Assembly: GCF_004379255.2 (NCBI RefSeq)
Contig: NC_056042.1
Span: forward strand, 31,785,928-31,849,927
From: Salvia splendens
Taxonomy: Eukaryota > Streptophyta > Magnoliopsida > Lamiales > Lamiaceae
Length of the DNA stretch: 64,000 nt
Direction: 5' to 3'
The notes beneath the pieces were generated by a model. The model did not search any database, was not told the DNA's origin, and saw only the letters and a list, made by a program, of their open reading frames with translations. The position numbers and the translations under genes are program-made. Shown one piece after another: positions 55,415 to 64,000 of this stretch (its first letter is position 1; each line of letters opens with the position of its first letter).

Positions 55415-58351
55415 ATGCCGCCAAGACGTGCACGCCAACCACGACAAGAACCCCACGTGGAGGCACCACCTCCACCACCACCGCCACCACCACCTCCACC
55501 CCCGCCTCAACAAGAAAGATTCATAGTTACGTTCTCAAGGCAGAATCCCCCAAAATTTGACGGACAAGGAGACCCATCCAAAGCGGAAGAGTGGATACGC
55601 GGCCTCGAGCGTATCTTCAGGGTCATGGAGTGCACAGATAGGGAGCGCATTGCTGGTGCTACCTTTCAACTGTTAGGTGCTGCCGATTACTGGTGGGAGA
55701 CTCGGCAGAGAACTATGGATCCTGCACGCCTGGAGGCGCTAACATGGGAGGAGTTTAAAGTAGAGATCGATAACAAGTATGTTCCAAAGACGTACAGACG
55801 GGCCAAGGTGGTAGAGTTCCACACACTAAGCCAAGGCCGAATGACTGTAACCGAGTATGACCGAGCCCTCGCGCAGATGGCACGATATGCGCCCGAGTTG
55901 ATGGACACCGATGAGAAATGGGCGGTGAAGTTCCGGGCCGGGCTCAGAGATGAGATAAAGGCCGCATTGGCCTGTCGAGGAGAACTCTCCTACTCGGAGA
56001 TCTTGACTTGTGCACTGGACGTGGAAGATGCACTCCCTAAGCCAAGAGTTGTGGCAACAACAAACGCGACACCTCTACAAGCTCAGCCGGGCCACCAAGA
56101 GAAGAGGAGGTGGGATGGTGACCAGGCTCAGTATGGTGGTAAGAGGCCACAACACATGAGGAACCCACCCTACAATGGCGGGAGACAGAATACTTTCCAA
56201 CCGAGGGCAAACTTTCCGCCGAGGAACCCTCAATGTGGAAGGTGCTTCAAGTACCACGCCGGGGAGTGTCGAGACCCTAGGTGCTTCAACTGTGGTGGGA
56301 GTGGCCACTACATCCGAAATTGCCCAAACAAGCACATGGGAACGGGAACGAGACAGAACCAGCTAGGTTTCCGTCCACAATCCCAGGCACTACCTGCACC
56401 TCCACCGCAACAACGCCGCCAAGGATTACCATCGCAAGCAAGGGCCTACGCCTTGAAGGGGAAACAGCCGGCAAACGGGAAAGAAACCTTTGAGCAAGGA
56501 AACTTGGCAGGTATGGGCACACTTCTCAATATGCCTATAGTTGTCTTGTTTGATACGGGTGCGTCGCATTCCTTTATATCAACGTCTTGTGTGGATACTT
56601 TGGAATTACCTACTGTTAAGACCGAACCCACTATGAGTGTGACCTCACCGGTAGGCGGGGCTATAGATATATCCCGATCTTGTGCATGTGTGAACTTTGG
56701 AATAGGTGAACTCAGTTTAGTGGCTTATAATTTGCAAGTAATGACGATGGGTAGCGTAGACATAATCTTGGGTATGGATTGGTTAGCGGAGAACCACGTT
56801 ACCCTTCATTGTAGAGAAAGGAAAATTTCGTTTGAAACCCCCGGAAAAGAGCCGATGAAGTTTCACGGAGTCCCAATGAGCCGACGCAAGTCCATTATCT
56901 CTGCGCTGCAAGCCACTACAATGATGAGGAAGGGATGTCCAGCGTACCTTGTTTATTTGAATGGGGAGGAGAAGAAAGACAGGAAGATAGAAGATGTGGC
57001 GATAGTGAGTGAATATCCCGATGTCTTCCCCGATGCATTGCCGGGACCCCCACCCGACAGGCAAGTAGAATTCACGATCGATCTGGAGCCCGGATCGGCA
57101 CCAATATCAAAAGCACCTTATAGGATGGCGCCAAAAGAGTTGGAGGAGCTTAAGGTGCAACTGCAAGAGCTACTGGAATTGGGATTCATTAGACCTAGCG
57201 TGTCACCATGGGGAGCACCAGTGTTGTTCGTAAAGAAGAAGGATGGAACGATGAGGATGTGCATCGACTATCGGGAGCTAAACAAACTAACGCTGAAGAA
57301 CAAGTATCCACTACCAAGGATAGACGACTTGTTTGACCAACTTCGAGGGGCAGGAGTCTTCTCTAAGATGGATTTGAGGTCTGGGTACCATCAGCTGAGG
57401 GTTCGGCGAGAAGATGTACCCAAGACAGCTTTTCGAACAAGATATGGTCATTATGAGTTCGTTGTAATGCCTTTTGGACTGACGAACGCCCCGGCAGTGT
57501 TCATGGACCTTATGAACCGCGTGTTCCATCCATTTCTGGATCGGTTTGTCCTGGTTTTCATCGATGACGTGCTTGTTTACTCAAAGAACGAGGAGGAGCA
57601 CAAAGAGCACTTGAGAACCGTCCTAGCAACTCTAAGGGACGAGAAACTATATGCCAATTTCAGTAAATGCGAGTTTTGGCTCAAGGAAGTAAATTTTCTT
57701 GGACATGTAGTAACTTCAGATGGAATTCGTGTAGATCCGGCCAAGGTAGAAGCGGTGCAGGAGTGGAAGTCACCTTCTACACAAAACGAAATCCGAAGCT
57801 TTTTAGGACTGGCGGGCTATTATCGAAGATTCATCGAGGGATTCTCGAAGATAGCAAGGCCAATGACGCAACAACTGAAAAAGGGAGTCAAGATGATTTG
57901 GACGCCAGAATGTGAGGCGAGCTTTCAGTTGTTGAAGGAGAAATTGACCACCGCACCAATCCTAGCTGTGCCGGAGCCAGAGACTGACTATGCGGTATAT
58001 ACGGATGCGTCGAAGGTGGGACTGGGATGTGTGCTTATGCAGAAGGGGAAAGTGATTGCATATGCATCGAGACAATTGAAGCCCCATGAACTGAATTATC
58101 CGACGCATGACTTGGAACTGGCAGCTGTGGTACATGCTTTGAAGATCTGGAGACATCATCTTTATGGAGTCCGTTGTGAGATATACACGGACCATAAGAG
58201 TCTAAAGTACTTCTTTGAGCAAAAGGAGTTGAACATGCGCCAACGTAGGTGGCTCGAGTTGGTAAAGGACTACGATTGTGGTATAAATTACCATCCGGGA
58301 AAAGCAAACGTAGTGGCCGATGCTCTTAGTAGGAAGTCTCGTCTCTTCTGA
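55415..58351 (+). CDS. Gag-pol polyprotein (gag, protease, RT, RNase H), integrase missing
   Basis: A single 978-residue frame. A polyproline stretch (about 20-32) precedes the gag domain (about 45-210: [32 protein letters not shown]). A double cysteine cluster follows, including the CCHC knuckle [14 protein letters not shown] (about 290). The protease has [12 protein letters not shown] (Asp near 380). The reverse transcriptase (about 600-780) has the FIDD catalytic box near 715 and [10 protein letters not shown]. RNase H (about 860-975) has YTDAS and the TDHKSL and [15 protein letters not shown] blocks. The frame then reads five codons of LTR sequence and stops. Integrase and any chromodomain are absent. 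The order and motifs fit a Ty3/gypsy element, probably a chromovirus (Tekay/Del-like), though the absent chromodomain prevents proof. Confidence 0.9.
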   Translation: MPPRRARQPRQEPHVEAPPPPPPPPPPPPPPQQERFIVTFSRQNPPKFDGQGDPSKAEEWIRGLERIFRVMECTDRERIAGATFQLLGAADYWWETRQRTMDPARLEALTWEEFKVEIDNKYVPKTYRRAKVVEFHTLSQGRMTVTEYDRALAQMARYAPELMDTDEKWAVKFRAGLRDEIKAALACRGELSYSEILTCALDVEDALPKPRVVATTNATPLQAQPGHQEKRRWDGDQAQYGGKRPQHMRNPPYNGGRQNTFQPRANFPPRNPQCGRCFKYHAGECRDPRCFNCGGSGHYIRNCPNKHMGTGTRQNQLGFRPQSQALPAPPPQQRRQGLPSQARAYALKGKQPANGKETFEQGNLAGMGTLLNMPIVVLFDTGASHSFISTSCVDTLELPTVKTEPTMSVTSPVGGAIDISRSCACVNFGIGELSLVAYNLQVMTMGSVDIILGMDWLAENHVTLHCRERKISFETPGKEPMKFHGVPMSRRKSIISALQATTMMRKGCPAYLVYLNGEEKKDRKIEDVAIVSEYPDVFPDALPGPPPDRQVEFTIDLEPGSAPISKAPYRMAPKELEELKVQLQELLELGFIRPSVSPWGAPVLFVKKKDGTMRMCIDYRELNKLTLKNKYPLPRIDDLFDQLRGAGVFSKMDLRSGYHQLRVRREDVPKTAFRTRYGHYEFVVMPFGLTNAPAVFMDLMNRVFHPFLDRFVLVFIDDVLVYSKNEEEHKEHLRTVLATLRDEKLYANFSKCEFWLKEVNFLGHVVTSDGIRVDPAKVEAVQEWKSPSTQNEIRSFLGLAGYYRRFIEGFSKIARPMTQQLKKGVKMIWTPECEASFQLLKEKLTTAPILAVPEPETDYAVYTDASKVGLGCVLMQKGKVIAYASRQLKPHELNYPTHDLELAAVVHALKIWRHHLYGVRCEIYTDHKSLKYFFEQKELNMRQRRWLELVKDYDCGINYHPGKANVVADALSRKSRLF

Positions 58352-59251
58352 CTCTAATCATGATATTATTTATCTTTCAAAAGGGTGATCTTTTTCGAGG
58401 AAAGTGTGGTTGAAGGGAACTGTTTTAAAAGCTAAGCAATCGAGGTGGGCTTTTCTACCCTACTTTTATGTGGGTTATCTTTAAATACGGACTTTGTTCC
58501 GGAAATGTTTATGGAGGTGAACTGTTTGTCTTGCCAATTATTTCGTTTTGAAACCTATCTGAAGTGGTTTACCACATATGTTTAATCGAATTCGGGTCTG
58601 TTGGGCTGCGAACCCTCAGGCTAGTGTACACGAGACTGGGTGCCATCTGAGAGCAAGTTGGCCGGTCTAGATGACCTGGGGTGTGGCCACGCCCCTTGTC
58701 ATGGTTTGGATCAGATAGTGTATGATTGAGGGAATAAGGGTGGCAATATCGGAAAATGACTGCGCAGTCGAATTTATGAAATGTATTTTGTGTACTTGGG
58801 TTATTTTCATTATACTCAAAACCCCAATGTTACACTGTTATGGCATGACAAACTATGTTTTTGGCGTGTGTCCACTGAGTGCATAAGTACTCAGCCCTGC
58901 ATGTTGTTTTCTTAATGTGCAGGTTGAGCGACGATGGGGATGACGGATGTTGAGCAGCCAAAGCTGAAATAGTATTTTTATTTGGTCTTTTGGATGGTGT
59001 CGTGTCGTCATACATGGCAGCATCTGTCTTTTGGTCTTTCCGCTGCTTGTAATCCGATACAATGTTTTCCTTTAAACTCTGAATACTTTAACTTTTGTAA
59101 TGTCGTCTTAAGTACAATGTTTAAAAGTGAACTTCCTTTATTAAATGTTTTGGGTCAAATATTCTTGTTACCCCCTTTCTTCCCCGCTTCTTTATCCCCC
59201 CCTAGTCGCGGTCCACCGTACTTCCTATCCTTAGGAAATGCGGGCGTGACA
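58334..59251 (+). repeat. 3' LTR remnant (last 918 bp)
   Basis: The reverse complement of 50614-51532 apart from one C in a homopolymer. Only the final 596 bp (58656-59251) also match the right arm of the 5' LTR in direct orientation. The left limit is the deletion joint with the RNase H coding region. Confidence 0.88.
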
Positions 59252-59282
59252 AAAATAAGTGGAATTAGTATCCTCTTATATA

Positions 59283-59470
59283 CTCCCTCATCCCAATAAA
59301 AAGAAACATTTGTTTTGTATACGTATATACGTAAGTTTTATAGTTAAATGTGAGTATTGATTTAGTGGATTATAGGATATTTACCTAAAATTGAAAAAAA
59401 TGGGTTAATAGGACTTTAAATTAGGAGTATCCCAAAGTGACGATTGAGATATTATTTTATGAATGGAAGG
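59283..59470. mobile_element. Degraded Stowaway-like MITE
   Basis: TA then CTCCCTCATCCCAATAAAAAG at the left. The right end (about 59455-59470, TTTATGAATGGAAGGA) is poorly kept. It lies 30 bp outside the retrotransposon and abuts another Stowaway. Confidence 0.5.
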
Positions 59471-59479
59471 AATATAATA

Positions 59480-59714
59480 CTCCTTCCGTTCCACTTTAGG
59501 AGTCCCAGTCACTTTGGCACATCCGTTTTGTAAAAATCATAATAAATTGTTAAAGTGGAGAAATGGTAAAGTAAGAAAGAGATTAAGGTAGATAAGAGTA
59601 TTGTCTTCATTATTCTCTCTTACTTTGTCATTTCTCCACTTTAATTATTTACTTTGATTTTTACAAAACGGGTGTGCAAGAGTGACCATAACTCTTAAAG
59701 TGGGACGGAGAGAG
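59480..59714. mobile_element. Stowaway (Tc1/mariner) MITE
   Basis: TA flanks (59478-59479, 59715-59716). The left end is CTCCTTCCGTTCCACTTTAG and the right end, read inward, CTCTCTCCGTCCCACTTTAA. The two halves form a long hairpin sharing the CCATTTCTCCACTTTAA-type block. 235 bp, well preserved. Confidence 0.9.
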
Positions 59715-59716
59715 TA

Positions 59717-60006
59717 ATAAAATGATACATGTATTTTGGATTAAAAAAATAAACTCCAGTATGAGACAAAGTAATGGCGCATATATAGAGGGATTACTCA
59801 TATTAAAAGAATGGCATACTTTAAAAGAATGGCATACTCATAGTCAAAGGCCATAGCATGACTATGGCAGTAGTAAAATATTCTAAATTTTACACGAAAT
59901 ATGGATATAGTGATTACTCATTTAAAACGAAAAATTAAATCATCCTATTATGTCGACAAGGACGCAATATAGTTGAGTGGTTCAAGGTGGTCCCTAGATG
60001 ACACCT
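59717..60006. other. AT-rich intergenic DNA
   Basis: No gene seen. A small tandem duplication, TTAAAAGAATGGCATACT twice, lies at 59796-59832. Confidence 0.6.
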
Positions 60007-60950
60007 AGGGCTCGTTTGATTGACATGACATGATATAATAAGATAGTTATCTTAATATGGTATTTTCGGTCCGAAAATAAGTGTCATATGGTATTTTCAG
60101 GATGTTGTTTGGTTAACAAGATAGTGATTTATAGATAAGACGTAAAATGATAAAAATATCCTTATTACTAAATATATTTGTAGGTAAATGTATCTATATT
60201 GTAGGATTAAGTTAAATAAATGAATGTTAATGATCACTACAACATACAATTCAATCTTCTTCATTAAGGCACACGATTCAATCTTCTTCTTCTCCCTTAT
60301 CACAAAATCAGAATCCAATTTCTAACTCATTGACCAAAATTCAGCTCCTCTTTCCGTCCCATAGCAAGTAGCCTAAAATCAAAGCCTTCGTAGAAGAGGT
60401 CGAGCGGCGATCCGCCGGAATGAGGTTGCGTGATGTCCTTGGACAAAATTCCTTCTTTTTTAAAAAGCAATTTTATCCTTTCTCAAACATCCAACAAACT
60501 AATCTCTACCAATTTTATTCTTTAACAAAATCACATCAAATTCAAGAGCAAAATATACAACGGAAAAGATGAAGTAGAAAAAAGAAGTAATTCATGTGAA
60601 TGAGAATAAAAACCTACGGAAAATCGAGTTCAAATGCTACATGATCAGTACAAACACCTCAAGAATCAATCATCTCAGCTCTTTTTTACTCTTTTTCCGC
60701 CTCATCGCTTTTCCTCTTCTTCTTCGTCGGAGAGTCTCTGTCGCCTTTGGAGTGGGACTGGAGCAGGTGGTTGAAGGCGTCAGAGGAGGAGAGAGGTGAA
60801 ATGAGAGAGAAGGGGCATTTGTAGGTATCAAGTTCTGCAAATGTGTGCGATTGTGTTATCACATTTTAGTGGACAGTTTTTCAGGCCTGGATGGGCTTTC
60901 TTCACTTTTTCGGGCTATGTGATAGTGCAAACATGGCAACCAAACCAAGG
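60007..60950. mobile_element. Possible non-autonomous DNA transposon (hAT-like ends)
   Basis: The left end AGGGCTCGTTTGATTGACAT and the right end, read inward, CCTTGGTTTGGTTGCCATGT share GTTTGNTTGNCATG. The interior is noncoding with a CTTCTTCTTC-rich part. No target duplication was found, so both limits and class are uncertain. Confidence 0.4.
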
Positions 60951-60965
60951 TAAAAGGGTGGATAA

Positions 60966-61773
60966 GAGTGTCCACAATGGAGCCCTCAAGGGCCACCAAA
61001 GTTGGCCCGGCCACCAAATGTGGCTCTCATGGGCTCTCCACAATGGTAAATAACAAGGGCCCGAAATGTGACCCTCTCCAAAATAAAAATTAATTTGTTT
61101 GCTTTTTTAATGATATTTTTTAATTTAACTACAATAAATTTTATTAGACTATAACTTATGATATTTATACAACGAAAATTTTCTAGTTTAAAAACAACAA
61201 CCCGAAAACCCAAATCACTCTGCGGCGCTCCCTCTACAGTTCTAGACCTCTTCAACCAAATCAGCCTGCAGTGTTGTATGCGATATTTGGCTCCACATAT
61301 CGGTGTACCGCTGGATCAAGTATTCATTAGTATGTGGTACACCCATCTGCAGGGGATCCATGACAATACCCGAGCTCGAACTAGCACCATCTTCCGGTGC
61401 CCATCGCTCTGCAACAAATCCTTCTTGGTACAGTTCATCGTCGGAATCCATATTTCAAAAGTTGAATTGAAATAGATTGGAAAGATTGGAAATAGTGGTG
61501 TTTGAATTGGGGTAGAAAAATGGAGGAAAATAGTGTGTATTTATAAAAAAAAAGAAGCAAAAAAAATATTTTTTGGTGGTCGGGCCGCGGCTCTCGGCCC
61601 GCTGCAGTGGTGGGCCGCGGGAGGGCTGCGGCCGCGGCGCACACGGCTGAGCAGCGTGAGGGCCGCGGCCGCGGCTCCCTCTCGGCTCTCGGCTCCCAGC
61701 CGCCTGTCGTGGCTCTCTGCAGTGGGGGCCGCGCACCCGAGCCACGGGCCGCGGCTCCCCACTGTGGACACTC
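60966..61773 (-). mobile_element. Deleted PIF/Harbinger element (808 bp)
   Basis: TAA target duplication (60963-60965 and 61774-61776). Ends GAGTGTCCACAATGG and, inward from the right, GAGTGTCCACAGTGG match at 14 of 15. It contains a GC-rich GGCCGCGG-rich right part and a short minus-strand ORF joining the start and end of a transposon gene. Good ends suggest mobility in trans until recently. Confidence 0.88.
61242..61451 (-). pseudogene. Internally deleted Harbinger ORF
   Basis: 69 residues, starting MDSDDELYQEGFVAERW and ending HTTLQADLVEEV. The ending resembles the C-terminal LQ.DLIE.(L/V/I)W tail of the transposases elsewhere in the window, and the start resembles a transposon N-terminus. 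The whole nuclease domain is missing. Confidence 0.55.
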
Positions 61774-61776
61774 TAA

Positions 61777-62470
61777 GGCCACTAACATGGCAATCAAACT
61801 AACCCCTAGTATAGTATATGTATCTAATTATTGGTGAAAGTAACGCAACACTTATCCAAATCTGCAATTTTACACAGCTAATAAAATATTTCAACTCACT
61901 TTTTATTTGATGTTTACAATTACACCATACAGAATAATAAAATTGCATCGAGGCCTTTTAGGATATACTACATGCATGGGTAAGACTGTAAGGGTGGTCA
62001 CACATTTTTTTTTCAATAAAGCTGTTTTTGTATTCGAAATATTGAACCAAAAATTTCTCTTATTTTGATGATAGCGGCTTTTATATAATATTATAGTAAG
62101 AATAATTTTTTGATAGGAGCCTCTGTATTTGAGAGCTTAGCTGCAAAAAGCTTGAGTCTAAAATATAATTACAACATTAATGTAAACAAATTAACAAATT
62201 TAGGCTGATTTGTATTCATTCCCTTATTTTAAAAAAAATACTCCACTTACATTTTATAATTTTATATAGTATTTTGAAGTGTTAATCGGACCAATCAATT
62301 GGATTTTGAGTTATCTCTCAAACATAGACAAACACAATTAATTTGATAAGGGCTGAACATTTTAAATTTCAAAAGAAAATATTATTAGTAATATGTTTTT
62401 AATAATATAAGCTTTTGCATAATAATTCACATAACAAATAATCGATAATACTATATAAATAAAAACAATA
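61777..62470. other. AT-rich intergenic DNA, no gene seen
   Basis: No coding block or classified repeat. Confidence 0.5.
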
Positions 62471-62724
62471 CTTCCTTCGTCCCCAAAAATTGACAAAGTC
62501 GTATATAACACGGATTTTAATATAGAATTGATATAATAAGAGAGGGGTAGGAAAAAGTAAGAAAGAGGAGAAAAAATATAGTGAAAGTAGTGTAAGTGCA
62601 TTGTAGAATTAACATTATTAGTGGTGCATGTTTGTTTAAAACTTTTCTTATTTAGACTTTGTCTAATTTTAAGGAAACAGTGCAAAATGAAAAAAAAAAC
62701 TACTTTATTTTTGGGAAGGGGGAG
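62471..62724. mobile_element. Stowaway (Tc1/mariner) MITE
   Basis: TA flanks (62469-62470, 62725-62726). The left end is CTTCCTTCGTCCCCAAAAAT and the right end, read inward, CTCCCCCTTCCCAAAAATAA. 254 bp, noncoding. Confidence 0.85.
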
Positions 62725-62777
62725 TAAAAAATTGGTATCATCTCGAGCCCCCCACCCCTAAGGTGTGTACACCATTA

Positions 62778-64000
62778 GACCATCCACAATAGGAATAGCC
62801 CAGCAATAGCCCAGTCATAGCCTAGCCACTGCCACATCATCAGCACTAAAAATCCTCCTGCCACATCATCAAAACAAGCAAATAGCCCAGCAATAGCTCA
62901 GCCATAGCCTAGCCACATAATATCCACATCACTATTAACAAATATATACAAAATGAAATAATTAACAATCACACAATATACGGAATTAAATTTACGACAC
63001 AAAAACAAGAAAATTCATTAATATTAATAAAATTTAAAAAGTACATTAATAAAAAAAAATTACTTAATTAAAAAAAACTAACGGCGGTCAATCCTCCGCG
63101 CCCATAACTCTTCAATTAAATCCTTTTGGAGTCGAATATGAGCCGTCGTTTGGCGCATGTCGGCATGTGCTTGTAGGAGGCCGGCTTCATCGTGAGGTAC
63201 CCACTCCGTACGTTGGGGGCGGCCACGACCGGCTTCATTATCGTCGTTGACCCAATTGGTCAGTTCGCCACCTTCATCTTCGACAATCATGTTGTGCATG
63301 ATAATACATGCGTACATTATATCAGCAATGCATTGGACATTCCACAAACGCGTTGGACCCTTAATTACCGCCCATCGAGACTGTAGCACACCAAATGCGC
63401 GCTCCACGTCCTTGCGCGCCGACTCCTGCCGTGCCGCAAAGTAGGCCTTCTTCTCATCTCCTGGGCATCGGATCGTCTTCACAAAGACGGGCCACCTAGG
63501 GTATATCCCATCCGCCAAGTAGTAGCCCATATCATGTTGGTTGTCGTTGGCGACAAAACTGATGGCCGGACCGACGCCCTGGCACTGCTCGTTGAAAAGT
63601 GGCGACAAGTTGAGGACGTTGAGGTCGTTGTTCGAACCAGCTATCCCAAAATACGCGTGCCAAATCCAAAGCCGGTAATCAGCTACGGCCTCCAGGATCA
63701 TCGTGGGATTCTTTCCCTTGTAGCCGGACGTGTAGAACCCCTTCCAGGCTGCGGGACAGTTCTTCCACTCCCAATGCATACAATCTATGCTGCCTAACAT
63801 ACCCAGGAACCCATGCTAACTCCCGTGCATCCGCAACAGATCTTGGCAGTCTTCGGGGGTAGGCGTTCGGAGATACTGATCACCGAATACTTCTATCACT
63901 CCCAGACAGAAATTCTTCAGACATTGCAGGGCAGTCGTCTCACCGATGTGGAGATACTCGTCCTACATGTCTGCCGCGCCTCCGTAGGCCAACTGCCGGA
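62778..64000 (-). mobile_element. PIF/Harbinger element, cut by the window end
   Basis: It starts GACCATCCACAATAGG after TTA (62775-62777). AT-rich noncoding DNA with AATAGCCCAGC direct repeats (62799-62910) leads to a minus-strand transposase gene. The far end lies beyond 64000. Confidence 0.8.
63078..64000 (-). pseudogene. Harbinger transposase (HARBI1-like DDE), two nonsense codons, 5' end outside window
   Basis: The best preserved of the four Harbinger transposase copies. The 240-codon 3' part (63800-63078) holds the whole DDE nuclease core: LGSIDCMHWEWKNCP, ADYRLWIWHAYFG, SNNDLNV, MGYYLADGIYP and ERAFGVLQSRW, ending QKDLIEELWARR. Upstream, the same frame continues through DEYLHIGETTALQCL but has TAG codons at 63965-63963 (where the block normally reads AADM.DEYL) and at 63818-63816. 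No frameshift was seen, so it is a recent pseudogene with point changes only. Confidence 0.88.

Larger units (their letters stand above)
50614..59251 (+). mobile_element. Ty3/gypsy LTR retrotransposon lacking integrase, with inverted-repeat LTR
   Basis: An 8,638-bp insertion with the 5-bp target duplication AAAAT (50609-50613 and 59252-59256). It starts TGTCACGCCCGC and ends GCGGGCGTGACA. A tRNA-Met primer-binding site lies 3 bp after 54058, so the 5' LTR is 50614-54058. An extra ORF (54679), gag-pol (55415-58351) and a truncated 3' LTR (58334-59251) follow. Integrase, the polypurine tract and the first 2.5 kb of the 3' LTR are missing in one deletion whose joint is at 58334. The intact duplication shows that the whole structure entered, or decayed, as one unit. 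Confidence 0.88.

Noticed and set aside
50660..59299. A 74-codon ORF occurring three times (50660-50884, 53788-54012, 58982-59299)
   Set aside because: It lies in the three copies of the LTR arm, so repetition reflects the LTR and not a conserved gene.
1..64000. tRNA or rRNA genes
   Set aside because: None recognised by eye on either strand; a tRNAscan-SE or Rfam run would be needed to exclude them.

Overview
This is nuclear DNA from a flowering plant. The supported genes have plant-type introns and belong to plant families: a plastid Na+/H+ antiporter, a plastid phosphoglycerate dehydrogenase, a reticulon-like B protein, an R2R3-MYB, an S-protein homologue and LRR proteins. The intergenic DNA is AT-rich and full of Harbinger, Stowaway, Mutator and Ty3-type elements. 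Transposon style and codon use suggest an asterid, perhaps Lamiales, but species is an inference.

Layout. 1-2.8 kb: a decayed Harbinger element abutting a second, deleted one. 3.1-4.3 kb: an intact secreted LRR protein gene followed by a long TTTTA microsatellite. 4.4-9.3 kb: AT-rich DNA with a Tourist-like MITE and a long palindromic MITE. 9.3-16.9 kb: a Harbinger element (TAA target duplication) split by a 5,546-bp Mutator-like element (MULE) with a perfect 9-bp target duplication. The MULE carries an intact transposase gene and, convergent to it, a spliced plant-mobile-domain gene, plus arrays of short hairpins. 16.9 kb: a MADS-box remnant. 18.5 kb: an S-protein homologue. 19.2-20.3 kb: a possible small spliced gene divergent from NHD1. 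20.5-27.6 kb: convergent NHD1 (10 exons) and PGDH (5 exons), the same neighbour pair I recall in Arabidopsis. 30.2-31.9 kb: a broken LRR receptor kinase. 34.1-35.5 kb: CDC123. 37.0-38.1 kb: a reticulon (5 exons). 38.7-39.8 kb: a PRKRIP1 homologue, with a young LTR retrotransposon 15 bp upstream of its apparent start codon. That element carries a fragment of a host RRP12 gene. 43.6-45.2 kb: a foldback element with 9-bp target duplication and three plus three inverted units. 48.1-48.9 kb: a MYB44-type MYB gene. 50.6-59.3 kb: a Ty3/gypsy element lacking integrase, whose 3.4-kb LTR ends in 597-bp inverted repeats and whose interior is flipped in the 5' copy relative to the 3' remnant. 59.3-64 kb: Stowaway MITEs, a deleted Harbinger element and the edge of another Harbinger transposase pseudogene.

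The host genes do not form a pathway. The plastid antiporter and plastid serine-pathway enzyme are neighbours only. The most unusual content is transposon architecture: the flipped LTR, the two-gene MULE with hairpin arrays, gene capture by the PRKRIP1-proximal retroelement, and the foldback element. Exon boundaries were set by eye from GT/AG sites and reading phase; none was checked against transcripts or databases.
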